From positions 2,911,097-2,975,096 of the forward strand of contig NZ_LS999839.1 in NCBI RefSeq assembly GCF_900564155.1: a stretch of 64,000 nt of DNA. The letters run 5' to 3'. The notes beneath the pieces are model-generated. The model did not search any database and was not told the origin of the DNA. It saw nothing but the letters and a program-made list of their open reading frames with translations. This DNA is from Pedobacter schmidteae. GTDB taxonomy: Bacteria > Bacteroidota > Bacteroidia > Sphingobacteriales > Sphingobacteriaceae. The position numbers and the translations under genes were made by a program. Below are positions 45,536 to 53,826 of the stretch, in pieces (position 1 is the first letter of the stretch; every line of letters starts with the position of its first letter).

Positions 45536-45819
45536 ATGTGTTCATCGTTTTTAGCGATTACTGATACAAATATATACAAAGTCTACAAATTTACTAGACT
45601 TTATTTAAAATAGAGTGAATTTATTTATTAAGTTGTTGATATACAGTTTATTTATTTTTATAAAAAATATTTTATGTCGCAATTGCCCCCTTTAATTGAC
45701 GCCATGTGACAGTCTTCATCGCGAAAACAATCCTTAGCTTTAAAGTTATAAACAGGGGCATTATTTTTTGATCAAACAGAATACAGCCTGATATGTTGAT
45801 GATTTAAATGATAAGTATT
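45536..45819. other. AT-rich gap with candidate tRNA promoter
   Basis: The 284 bases between the tRNA and the DinB-like gene are AT-rich and non-coding. A minus-strand TATATTTG (45567-45574) is a candidate -7 box for tRNA-Cys. No plus-strand box is clear for the gene at 45820, and no stable hairpin is seen. Confidence 0.45.
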
Positions 45820-46314
45820 ATGGAAACAAAAACAGCGAGTACCAGGACCGAAGGTTTACTGACCTTATTTGATATGCAGACTACATTTTTTGGTCGCGCA
45901 ATTGATGGGATTACAGAGGCGGATATGCACAACCGTCTAAATACAAAAGCCAACCACATGGCCTGGCTTACAGGTGCATTGGTGCAACAACGTTATTGGA
46001 TGACTACAGAAACGCAACCCGGACTTCATCAGGCGGGCGAGGAATTGTTTAAAGATTTTAAAGGAATCCAGGATGGTGCCACTTATCCCACCAATAGTCA
46101 GTATCTTCAGGATTGGGAAAAATTTACGCCAATAGCCCGGCAGGCTTTGGTTGGTATGTCTGATGAGAAACTAGACAGCGAAATGGATATGGGCGGCATG
46201 AAAATGACCTATTATGAAATGATCTCGTTTACGATATACCGGGAGGCCAGCATGATCGGACAGTTGGCTTTGTGGCGCAGATTATTGGGCTATGCTGCTT
46301 TGAAATATGATTAG
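45820..46314 (+). CDS. DinB-like family protein
   Basis: The start at METKT (45820) is preferred over 45808. 164 residues fit the four-helix DinB/YfiT bundle: ITEADMHNRLNTKANHMAWLTGALV in the first half and EASMIGQLALWRRLLGYAAL at the end. Family members bind metal through three His; one is present (NHMAW), but the site HxxxHxGQ at the end reads REASMIGQ, so a complete metal site is unlikely. Function unknown. Confidence 0.78.
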   Translation: METKTASTRTEGLLTLFDMQTTFFGRAIDGITEADMHNRLNTKANHMAWLTGALVQQRYWMTTETQPGLHQAGEELFKDFKGIQDGATYPTNSQYLQDWEKFTPIARQALVGMSDEKLDSEMDMGGMKMTYYEMISFTIYREASMIGQLALWRRLLGYAALKYD

Positions 46315-46412
46315 GTTAATTCTATAAATTTTTGGTGCCATTCTATCTTGCGGTTTGGATTTTATATATTCGTAGTATAACAATTGTTTTATAAATATCT
46401 CGCAGCAGCAAA

Positions 46413-46453
46413 TACCTTTGTATATGCATACAACAGATGACGACATCTGTTGT
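46413..46453 (+). promoter_or_regulatory. Promoter plus hairpin at the start of the methyltransferase mRNA
   Basis: TACCTTTG (46413-46420) fits TAnnTTTG. The predicted start lies near 46425, immediately before a perfect 10-bp hairpin (46430-46439 with 46444-46453, loop ACGA). The hairpin would form the 5' end of the message, or act as a palindromic operator, ahead of the gene at 46489. Confidence 0.6.
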
Positions 46454-46488
46454 GAGGAAAATTTTTTGTATACTTTTTTATAAAACAA

Positions 46489-47316
46489 ATGAACTTAATT
46501 GATTCAAAAATAGATAGTTTTTACACTCAGAGTTCTGAAGATACGCGATTAAAAACCGGACTTGGACCGTTGGAGTTTGAGCGGAATAAAGAACTGATAT
46601 CCCGTTATCTACCCAGCGGAAAAGCAACCATTGCCGATGTGGGCGGAGGTACTGGCCATTATGCGGCCTGGTTAAGTGGTTTGGGACATAAAGTGATGCT
46701 GATAGATCCGGTGAGCAAACATATTCAGCAAGCCGAAAAACGGGCGAAAAAAATAAAAAATGCTTTTGATTGTCAGATAGGTGAAGCACGTAACCTACCT
46801 TTCGCTGCCCAAAGCTTTGACCTGGTTATTTTGCATGGCCCACTTTATCACTTGCTGGAACAGTCTGAACGTATCGCTGCAATTAAAGAGGCGTGTAGAG
46901 TGTTAAAACCACGTGGTATTATACTGGGTTTTGCAATTACGCATGCAGCCTCAACACTAGCCGCTTTTCAGAATGGATTTATACATCAGCCTGATATTTT
47001 TAAGATGTGTGTTGAAGAATTGTCAAGCGGCGAACATCATGCCCCTTCAAGCTTTCCGGGGATACTGGCTCAGGCCTATTTTCACAAGCCCTCGACATTG
47101 ATCAACGAGTTTCAGCTTTGCGGCTTAAGTATCCTCAATCTGTTGGCAGTTGAGGGAATGGGCTGGATGGATAAATCTTTTTTTGAAAGCTGGTCGACAC
47201 CAGAAAAAAGAAAACGATTGAACGAATTGTTGGCGCTTACAGAGTCGGACAGAGATTTATTATGTTTTAGCCCGCACATGATGATTGCCGCGGAAGTGAA
47301 TGATTCGCTAGGATAG
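46489..47316 (+). CDS. Class I SAM-dependent methyltransferase
   Basis: 275 residues: motif I IADVGGGTGHYAAWLSGLG (about 47-65), motif II LIDPVSKHIQQAE, motif IV region LVILHGPLYHLLE and CRVLKPRGIILGFAI. It is in the Methyltransf_11/25 group; the acceptor is unknown. It is monocistronic with its own promoter and a hairpin after it at 47339-47370. Confidence 0.87.
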   Translation: MNLIDSKIDSFYTQSSEDTRLKTGLGPLEFERNKELISRYLPSGKATIADVGGGTGHYAAWLSGLGHKVMLIDPVSKHIQQAEKRAKKIKNAFDCQIGEARNLPFAAQSFDLVILHGPLYHLLEQSERIAAIKEACRVLKPRGIILGFAITHAASTLAAFQNGFIHQPDIFKMCVEELSSGEHHAPSSFPGILAQAYFHKPSTLINEFQLCGLSILNLLAVEGMGWMDKSFFESWSTPEKRKRLNELLALTESDRDLLCFSPHMMIAAEVNDSLG

Positions 47317-47338
47317 CTAAACTGATGATTTTCATGGT

Positions 47339-47370
47339 ATTTCAGTATGGCTTTTTTGCCATACTGAAAT
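47339..47370. terminator. Hairpin after the methyltransferase gene
   Basis: A perfect 13-bp stem (47339-47351 with 47358-47370) with a T6 loop. No T-run follows on the plus strand, so termination efficiency is uncertain. Confidence 0.55.
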
Positions 47371-47400
47371 ATAGTTAGGGGAGTTTAATTAATAAAAAAT

Positions 47401-47408
47401 TATCTTTG
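47401..47408 (+). promoter_or_regulatory. -7 box for the AsmA-like gene
   Basis: TATCTTTG fits TAnnTTTG and gives a 5' leader of about 27 bases before the TTG start at 47440. Confidence 0.6.
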
Positions 47409-47439
47409 CAGTTGCTCCCTAAATTAAATAATTATCAGT

Positions 47440-50400
47440 TTGAAAAAGGTTTTAAAAATTACAGGAATAAGTGTAGCATCCATATTCCTTTTGTTACTTG
47501 TTGGTCCATATTTATTTCCAGATACCATTTCTAAAGAAATACAACAGGCCATCAATAAAAATATAAAAGGTGAAGTTAAGTTTGAAACCGCCCGTTTTTC
47601 TTTTTTTAAACATTTTCCTTCATTGACATTAAGTTTAAACGAGTTTGTGCTTAAAGGAGCAGCACCGTTTGAAAAGGATACCTTACTTTATGCCAAAGAG
47701 CTGTCATTTGGTGTAAATTTGAGTACTGTGTTTTCTTCACAGGTCAAAATTGATAAGGTATTTCTGGACGAATCTTTAATCAATATTAAAGTAGATAAAC
47801 AGGGAAATGCCAATTACGATGTTTATCAAAGTACGGATAAGCAGGTAGTCAAGGAAGATACCGCCGGTACAGCTATAAAAATTGAAGGGATATTCATCAG
47901 CAAGAGCAAGCTCAGTTATGAAGATCAATCTGTGCCTATGCTTATTCGCGCGCAAGGACTAGATTATACCGGTAAAGGAGATTTGAGCAAGGCCATTTTT
48001 GATTTGAGCAGCAAGGCTCAAATAGAATCGCTGGATGTTTATTATAATAATGAACCGTATTTGGTGGATAAAAAGATCAATGCACGGCTGATTACTAAAA
48101 TCAATACCAATTCTTTGGAGCTGAGGTTTGATGAAAATGACCTGAAAATAAATTCTTTGCCTATACATTTTGTGGGTAGGTTTGCTTTTATAACCGATGG
48201 TTATGATATTAATTTCCGCACTAAGGCTAAAGAAACTGATTTGCATAATATCTTTACGGCCATGCCACCGGCTATTGCCGAGCGTATGCAACGGACCAAT
48301 ATGAAAGGATATGCCGAGATTAAGGCTTCGCTGATTGGCAAGTATCTGGCGGGAAAAAAGATCATGCCCACATTGTCCTTCAATTTGAAAATACGCGAAG
48401 GCGAGATTTCCAATCCAAAAGCACCTGAGCCCATCAGCAAACTGTATTTGAACTTGCAAACAAAACTACCATCGCTTGACCCCGACAGTTTATATATCAA
48501 TATGGATAGTCTTTATTTTAATATCGGCAAAGATTATGTGGGTGCCATGTTGAATTTAAGAGGTTTAAAAACGCCTGAAGTTTACCTGCAGAGCCGTGCG
48601 GATATTGACCTTGCCAAATGGGCAAAGATTTTTGAGCTGGATCAGTTAAGAGGACGTTTTTCAATGGATTGTCATGCCGAAGGAACCTACACCAAAAAAG
48701 TAGTGCATAGTGGATTAAGGCAGGTAGATACCGTTATTGCCACAATTCCTAAGTTCAAGCTGACAACTTCATTAAGTAATGGGTATTTTAAACATAATGC
48801 GGTGCCATCACCCATAGATAAGATTAGTTTTAACATCAATGGCAAAAATACCGATGGTGATTATAAACATACCGAGCTGGAATTGACAAAGCTGAACATA
48901 CAGGCCTTGTCTAACTATATCCGGGGATTTGCGAAATTGCGTACCTCTGGAAATACGCCTATTGATGTACAGCTGAAAGGACTGCTGAACCTGGCAGAAA
49001 TTAAAAACTTTTATCCGCTGAAAAATCTGGAATTGAGTGGCAACCTGAATCTGGATGTAAAAAGCAAAGGTGGTTACAATAAAGCAAAAAAAATATTCCC
49101 GGTTACTGAAGCTGCAATTGTGATGAAGGACGGACGGATTAAAACAGCGCATTTTGATCAGGCACTGGAGCAAATTGCTATTGACGGGGTACTGACCAAC
49201 CGTGACGGTACCTTAAAAAATACCATCATGAATATTAAGCCGGTTTCCTTTCAAATGGGCGGACAGCCTTTTGAATTGAAGGCAGCTATTCAGAACCTGG
49301 AGAATGTAAAGTATAACATTACCTCCAAAGGAAGCATTGATATCGGTAAAATGTATCAGCTGTTTGCTATAAAGGGGTACGATGTAAAAGGCTCCATATT
49401 TACCGATGTTTCTTTTAGTGGTTTACAAAGTGATGCCATGGCAGGCCGTTATCATAAGCTAAATAACAAAGGAAAAGTGATCATTAAACAAATGACCTTC
49501 AATTCAGATCTGTTTCCTAAATCATTTCTGGTCAATAATGGCGTGTTTTCATTTAGGCAGGATAAAATGAAGTTTGAACAGTTTAAAGGAAGCTATGGGA
49601 AATCGGATTTCAGTATGGAAGGTGCTTTGGGTAATGTAGTCAATTATGTGCTTTCGGATAAATCAAAACTGACCGGAACGTTTAACCTTAAAAGTGGAAA
49701 GTTATTTGCAGATGAATTTATGGCCTACCATGATTCGGCTACGCCTGCAAAAACAACGGCTACTGCCGGCAATAGTGGTGTGATTATCATTCCCGATAAC
49801 TTAAATGTATCGGTAGGCGCTAATGTAGGCTCCGTGTATTACAATGGTATGGAAATAAAAAATGCCAAAGGAAATCTGGTGTTAAACAACGGTACGATGA
49901 ATGTCAATCAGGCCGCATTTAACCTCGCCGGGGCCTCGGTAACTATGGATGCAAAGTATAAAAGCGTAACGCCAAAATCGGCAAGTTTTGATTACCATAT
50001 TCTGGCCAAAGAGTTCGATGTGGCCCGGGCTTATAAAGAAATCAAACTGTTCAGAGATCTGGCTACTTCTGCCTCAAAAGTAAAAGGGGTAATTGGATTA
50101 GACTACCAGTTGTCGGGCAAACTGAATGGAGATATGATGCCTGTTTATCCCTCACTAAAGGGTGGTGGTGTGCTCTCGGTAAAGAAAGTGAGTTTGATGG
50201 GCTTTAAATTAATGAATGCAGTGAGTAAAGCTACCAAAAGAGATAGTTTAACCAACCCGGATGTATCGGAAGTGCAGATTAAAAGTACCATCGCCAACAA
50301 TATCATTAACATTGAAAGGTTTAAAATGCGTGTTGCCGGGTTCAGGCCACGTTTTGAAGGGCAGGTGAGTTTTGATGGTCGCTTGAATATGAAAGGTCGC

Positions 50401-50523
50401 TTAGGTTTGCCTCCCTTTGGCTTGTTTGGAATTCCTTTGAGCATTACCGGTACGCAGGAACAGCCTAAGATTGCCTTAAAACGCAATAAGGAAGGTAAGT
50501 TGGAAGAAACGGCGGAAGAGTAG
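47440..50523 (+). CDS. AsmA-like inner-membrane/periplasmic protein
   Basis: 1027 residues begin at TTG (an in-frame stop lies 15 bases upstream, and no ATG intervenes), with an N-terminal membrane helix (about 3-25) and a long beta-rich periplasmic body typical of the AsmA family, ending in the C-terminal AsmA domain (LGLPPFGLFGIPLSITGTQEQPKI). AsmA-like proteins form long hydrophobic grooves believed to transfer phospholipids to the outer membrane. The downstream recX is 25 bases away. Confidence 0.85.
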   Translation: MKKVLKITGISVASIFLLLLVGPYLFPDTISKEIQQAINKNIKGEVKFETARFSFFKHFPSLTLSLNEFVLKGAAPFEKDTLLYAKELSFGVNLSTVFSSQVKIDKVFLDESLINIKVDKQGNANYDVYQSTDKQVVKEDTAGTAIKIEGIFISKSKLSYEDQSVPMLIRAQGLDYTGKGDLSKAIFDLSSKAQIESLDVYYNNEPYLVDKKINARLITKINTNSLELRFDENDLKINSLPIHFVGRFAFITDGYDINFRTKAKETDLHNIFTAMPPAIAERMQRTNMKGYAEIKASLIGKYLAGKKIMPTLSFNLKIREGEISNPKAPEPISKLYLNLQTKLPSLDPDSLYINMDSLYFNIGKDYVGAMLNLRGLKTPEVYLQSRADIDLAKWAKIFELDQLRGRFSMDCHAEGTYTKKVVHSGLRQVDTVIATIPKFKLTTSLSNGYFKHNAVPSPIDKISFNINGKNTDGDYKHTELELTKLNIQALSNYIRGFAKLRTSGNTPIDVQLKGLLNLAEIKNFYPLKNLELSGNLNLDVKSKGGYNKAKKIFPVTEAAIVMKDGRIKTAHFDQALEQIAIDGVLTNRDGTLKNTIMNIKPVSFQMGGQPFELKAAIQNLENVKYNITSKGSIDIGKMYQLFAIKGYDVKGSIFTDVSFSGLQSDAMAGRYHKLNNKGKVIIKQMTFNSDLFPKSFLVNNGVFSFRQDKMKFEQFKGSYGKSDFSMEGALGNVVNYVLSDKSKLTGTFNLKSGKLFADEFMAYHDSATPAKTTATAGNSGVIIIPDNLNVSVGANVGSVYYNGMEIKNAKGNLVLNNGTMNVNQAAFNLAGASVTMDAKYKSVTPKSASFDYHILAKEFDVARAYKEIKLFRDLATSASKVKGVIGLDYQLSGKLNGDMMPVYPSLKGGGVLSVKKVSLMGFKLMNAVSKATKRDSLTNPDVSEVQIKSTIANNIINIERFKMRVAGFRPRFEGQVSFDGRLNMKGRLGLPPFGLFGIPLSITGTQEQPKIALKRNKEGKLEETAEE

Positions 50524-50548
50524 TTTCGTTAAGCACTAATACGGTTAT

Positions 50549-51037
50549 ATGGATATCCCTGAAAAAAAAACAATTAAGCTGGACAGGAAAACCGCTTTGG
50601 CAAAAGCCGAACATTATTGTGCTTACCAGGAACGTGCCCAGCAGGAGATCCGCGATAAGCTTTATGAATGGGGTTTGTGGTTGGATGATGTAGAGGGGAT
50701 CATCTCTGAACTGATAGAAACAAATTTTTTAAATGAAGAGCGTTTTACCCAGGCTTATGTTTCTGGCAAGTTTAACATCAAGCACTGGGGAAAGGTTAAA
50801 ATAAAACAGGGCTTGAAGTTAAAAAAGATACCTGAAAAAATGATCCAACGTGCATTGAACGGGATTGATGGAGACAAATATTTGGCCGTGATTCTGGATA
50901 TGGCACAAAAAAAAGCTCCGTTAATTAAAGAAAAAGATCCCTTTAAACGGAATTATAAGCTGATTAGCTACCTGATGGGCAAAGGATTTGAAAAAGATGT
51001 AATAATTGATGTATTGAAGACCAGTGACTTAGCTTAA
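50549..51037 (+). CDS. recX: Regulatory protein RecX
   Basis: 162 residues with three RecX repeats of three helices each; motifs CAYQERAQQEIRDKLYEWG, LNEERFTQAYVSGKF and the GKVKIKQGLKLKKIP pattern are visible. RecX binds RecA filaments and limits recombination. It is not next to recA, as is usual in Bacteroidota, but just after the AsmA-like gene. Confidence 0.9.
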   Translation: MDIPEKKTIKLDRKTALAKAEHYCAYQERAQQEIRDKLYEWGLWLDDVEGIISELIETNFLNEERFTQAYVSGKFNIKHWGKVKIKQGLKLKKIPEKMIQRALNGIDGDKYLAVILDMAQKKAPLIKEKDPFKRNYKLISYLMGKGFEKDVIIDVLKTSDLA

Positions 51038-51062
51038 AAGGCGTTTTTTTATTAAAAATAAC

Positions 51063-51092
51063 TTGACGTTAAACTAAAAGTATTTATATTTG
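51063..51092 (+). promoter_or_regulatory. Consensus promoter for the tRNA array
   Basis: TTG (51063-51065) and TATATTTG (51085-51092) are separated by 19 bases, an exact match to the Bacteroidota sigma-A consensus. The start would be near 51097, about 70 bases before tRNA-Gly. Confidence 0.85.
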
Positions 51093-51168
51093 CAATCCCA
51101 AACGGAAACAAGGTAATTAACTTTATCAGGATTCAAAAAGGGAAGATATCGGATGATGTCTGGCAAAT

Positions 51169-51241
<73 letters not shown>

Positions 51242-51310
51242 CTGAATATCTTCAATACCAGGAAGGTGTTTATAAAATTAATCCTATCAATGTTTGTTGA
51301 TCGTGATTAT

Positions 51311-51395
51311 GCTCAGATGGTGGAACTGGTAGACACGCAGGACTTAAAATCCTGTGACCTTAAAAGTCGTGCGGGTTCGATTCCCGCTCTGAGTA
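51311..51395 (+). tRNA. tRNA-Leu (TAA), copy 1
   Basis: A class II tRNA with long variable arm, acceptor GCTCAGA/TCTGAGT, anticodon TAA in the loop CTTAAAA. Identical to copy 2 at 51572. CCA is not encoded. Confidence 0.95.
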
Positions 51396-51434
51396 CAAAA
51401 AGCCTGTATCTGATACAGCAAACATATTACCAAT

Positions 51435-51507
<73 letters not shown>

Positions 51508-51509
51508 CT

Positions 51510-51533
51510 AAAGCCTTCCTCAACGAAGGCTTT
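51510..51533 (+). terminator. Terminator hairpin inside the tRNA array
   Basis: A perfect 9-bp stem (51510-51518 with 51525-51533) and a T-rich tail follow the second tRNA-Gly, so the last tRNA-Leu may be less expressed or have read-through. Confidence 0.8.
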
Positions 51534-51571
51534 TATTTTAAACGATACTTTTCTCCCGGATGTGGAGAAAT

Positions 51572-51656
51572 GCTCAGATGGTGGAACTGGTAGACACGCA
51601 GGACTTAAAATCCTGTGACCTTAAAAGTCGTGCGGGTTCGATTCCCGCTCTGAGTA
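51572..51656 (+). tRNA. tRNA-Leu (TAA), copy 2
   Basis: Base-for-base copy of the tRNA-Leu at 51311, 261 bases away. Confidence 0.95.
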
Positions 51657-51660
51657 CTTG

Positions 51661-51699
51661 ACGGGAAGTACGTTTTAAAAGACGTGACTTCCCGTTTTT
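51661..51699 (+). terminator. Terminator at the end of the tRNA array
   Basis: A 9-bp stem (51661-51669 with 51687-51695), extendable with a bulge, is followed by TTTTTG. It begins four bases after the last tRNA and overlaps the upstream part of a spuriously long sigma-factor ORF. Confidence 0.85.
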
Positions 51700-51761
51700 G
51701 TTTCCTTTCAATTCTTTGGTAATCTTTAAAGGTAAATTGGGGAAGTTCCCAAATTATTACA

Positions 51762-51769
51762 TAAGTTTG
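51762..51769 (+). promoter_or_regulatory. -7 box very close to the third sigma-factor start
   Basis: TAAGTTTG fits TAnnTTTG and lies 9 bases before the ATG at 51779, predicting an untranslated leader of only about 3-5 bases. A TTG at 51737-51739 gives a 22-base spacer, slightly long. Confidence 0.55.
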
Positions 51770-51778
51770 TTACTCACT

Positions 51779-52345
51779 ATGGTCATTTACAATGCACTTT
51801 CTGATGGAGAACTGGTTGCTCTGCTTAAAGCTGAAGATGAACTTGCATTTAAGGAAATATACCACAGACATTGGAAAATGTGCTACCGTCTGGCCCTGAA
51901 GGTAATTAATGACGACGACCTGTGCAGTGATGCGCTGCAGGATATATTTGTATGGTTATGGGTAAACCGCCTCGTGAGTAACATCAGTTCTTTAAAAGCA
52001 TACCTGAATGCGGCGGTAAAATATAAGATGTTGAATCTGATCCGTCAGGGTAAGGCAAAGGCAGAGGTTTACGGGAAAATCTCAATGCATGAAGTGCCTG
52101 TCGATTCGCTGGAAGAGGAACAGGAGGTAAAAGAACTGACGAACATTATTCTGGAATTTACCGCTCAGTTGCCGGCGCAGGCAAAAGAGATTTTTCGCTT
52201 AAGCAGATACGAACATCTGAGCAATAGGGAGATTGCCGAAAGAATGAAAATATCGGAAAAAACGGTTAAAAACCAGATTAATATCTGTTTAAAAAAGCTG
52301 AAGGTTACACTTGGCCGCTTGTCTTTCTGGGCATTATTTTTATAA
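51779..52345 (+). CDS. ECF RNA polymerase sigma factor (FecI-like) of the third locus
   Basis: The start at MVIYNALSDGEL (51779) is preferred: upstream codons overlap the tRNA-array terminator and the -7 box. 188 residues with region 2 (FKEIYHRHWKMCYRLALKV, DALQDIFVWLWVNR) and region 4 (LPAQAKEIFRLSRYEHLSNREIAERMKISEKTVKNQ). It belongs to the Bacteroidota FecI-like ECF family and lies 74 bases before its FecR. Confidence 0.92.
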   Translation: MVIYNALSDGELVALLKAEDELAFKEIYHRHWKMCYRLALKVINDDDLCSDALQDIFVWLWVNRLVSNISSLKAYLNAAVKYKMLNLIRQGKAKAEVYGKISMHEVPVDSLEEEQEVKELTNIILEFTAQLPAQAKEIFRLSRYEHLSNREIAERMKISEKTVKNQINICLKKLKVTLGRLSFWALFL

Positions 52346-52419
52346 ATATTTTATTTTTTTCATGTCGGCTTGGGCCCTGAGCAGATTTGATGTGCCTATA
52401 GTATAAATAAGCCCGAACT

Positions 52420-53544
52420 ATGAACAGAGAGGAACTGATCAGTTTGTCTGAAAAGATTTTAAGTGGAACAGCCACTGAGCTGGAAATCAAGCAGTATAAT
52501 ACATGGTATAATGCGATTCAGTTGGAGGAGATGCGAACTGTTCCGGATGAAAAGGAGCAGGTCTTGTTTGCTGCGATTGAAAAACGCATTTCGGAAAAGC
52601 AAAAACCTGTAGTTCAATTGTGGAGGCGCTGGATTGTGGCAGCCTCGCTTACCGCAATAGTGGCTGCCAGTGTTTATTTTTACAACAGTTCAAAACAAAC
52701 TAACAGGTCTTATTATGCCAACGACCTGACTCCGGGGGGCAATAGTGCCATGTTGAAACTGGCAAATGGTAACACGGTACCCCTGAGCAAGACGCAAACA
52801 GGAATTACGATTAATATAGCGGAACTGACCTATAGTGATGGCAGTAAGCTGACTGCTTTGCAGGGAACTGGCGGCAGAGAGGAACTGGAAATCAGTACGC
52901 CAATGGGCGGGCAATACCAGGTGGTGCTGGCTGATGGGACCAGAGTATGGTTAAACGCTGGTTCTGCCTTAAAGTTTCCTTCAGATTTTTCTGGCCTGCA
53001 GCAAAGAAAGGTGGAGCTGAGCGGGGAAGCATATTTTGAGGTGGAAAGTGTAATGATGAAAGGAGAAAAGAATAAAAAGATGCCTTTTATTGTAGAAAGT
53101 GCCGGACAGCTAGTTGAAGTATTGGGAACGCATTTTAACGTGAATAGTTACGGTCAGGAGAAAGACAGTAAAACCACATTGCTGGAAGGTAGCGTTCGCA
53201 TTAAGCCTGCTGTCGGCCAAAATGTAGGTGCTGTATTGAAGCCTGGCGAACAGGCTACACTGGCTGCAGGCAGCATCAGGGTAAAGACTGTGAATACCGA
53301 AGAGGCTATGGCCTGGAAAAACGGCTTTTTCGATTTTAACGAAGAAAGATTAGAAAGCATTATGGAAAAAATTGCCCGCTGGTACAATGTAACGGTGGTT
53401 TACCAGGATCCCGAACTAAAAGAGCAAACCTTTACGGGGAGTATTTCCCGCTTTACAAATGCTTCAAAAGTATTGGATAAAATTGCGCTGAGTGAGGTGG
53501 TGCATTTCAGAATTGAAGGCCGGAACATCACTGTAATGAAATAG
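52420..53544 (+). CDS. FecR family anti-sigma factor of the third locus
   Basis: 374 residues: cytoplasmic segment (about 1-65), membrane helix (about 69-87, WIVAASLTAIVAASVYFY), FecR domain (about 165-285, LADGTRVWLNAGSALKFP and VELSGEAYFEVES) and DUF4974 (about 300-374, FNEERLESIMEKIARWYNV). It resembles the FecR at 20347 closely in organisation. It passes the signal from the SusC STN domain to the upstream sigma factor. Confidence 0.92.
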   Translation: MNREELISLSEKILSGTATELEIKQYNTWYNAIQLEEMRTVPDEKEQVLFAAIEKRISEKQKPVVQLWRRWIVAASLTAIVAASVYFYNSSKQTNRSYYANDLTPGGNSAMLKLANGNTVPLSKTQTGITINIAELTYSDGSKLTALQGTGGREELEISTPMGGQYQVVLADGTRVWLNAGSALKFPSDFSGLQQRKVELSGEAYFEVESVMMKGEKNKKMPFIVESAGQLVEVLGTHFNVNSYGQEKDSKTTLLEGSVRIKPAVGQNVGAVLKPGEQATLAAGSIRVKTVNTEEAMAWKNGFFDFNEERLESIMEKIARWYNVTVVYQDPELKEQTFTGSISRFTNASKVLDKIALSEVVHFRIEGRNITVMK

Positions 53545-53826
53545 ATCCATTTGTATATCCGAGTATCAACATATCAATAAACTAAACCAATAAACATGAC
53601 TGAAATTTACAAGAGAGAAACCTGATGCACACTTGAGGGATAGGCTTAGTAAAAACCGGGAGTGCGGAAACACCCCCGGAAATGTTTAAGCTTATTCATT
53701 AAACCAGCTGCTGGTGCCGAAAAGGCTTGCCAACAGGCTGGATTGCAAAAACAATTGATTAATGAACAAAGGTATTTTGTGGTAGACCTTGCAAGTAAAC
53801 ACAAATACCGATAAACAGCTAAATGT
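53545..53826 (+). promoter_or_regulatory. Long structured leader between fecR and susC
   Basis: 282 bases without a gene. A 9-bp stem with one A-C mismatch (53656-53664 with 53671-53679, loop CGGAAA) resembles the hairpin in the same place at 8885. Further on, CCAGCTGCTGG near 53704 can also fold. No TAnnTTTG box is clear, so expression of susC may depend on the dedicated sigma factor. Confidence 0.55.
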
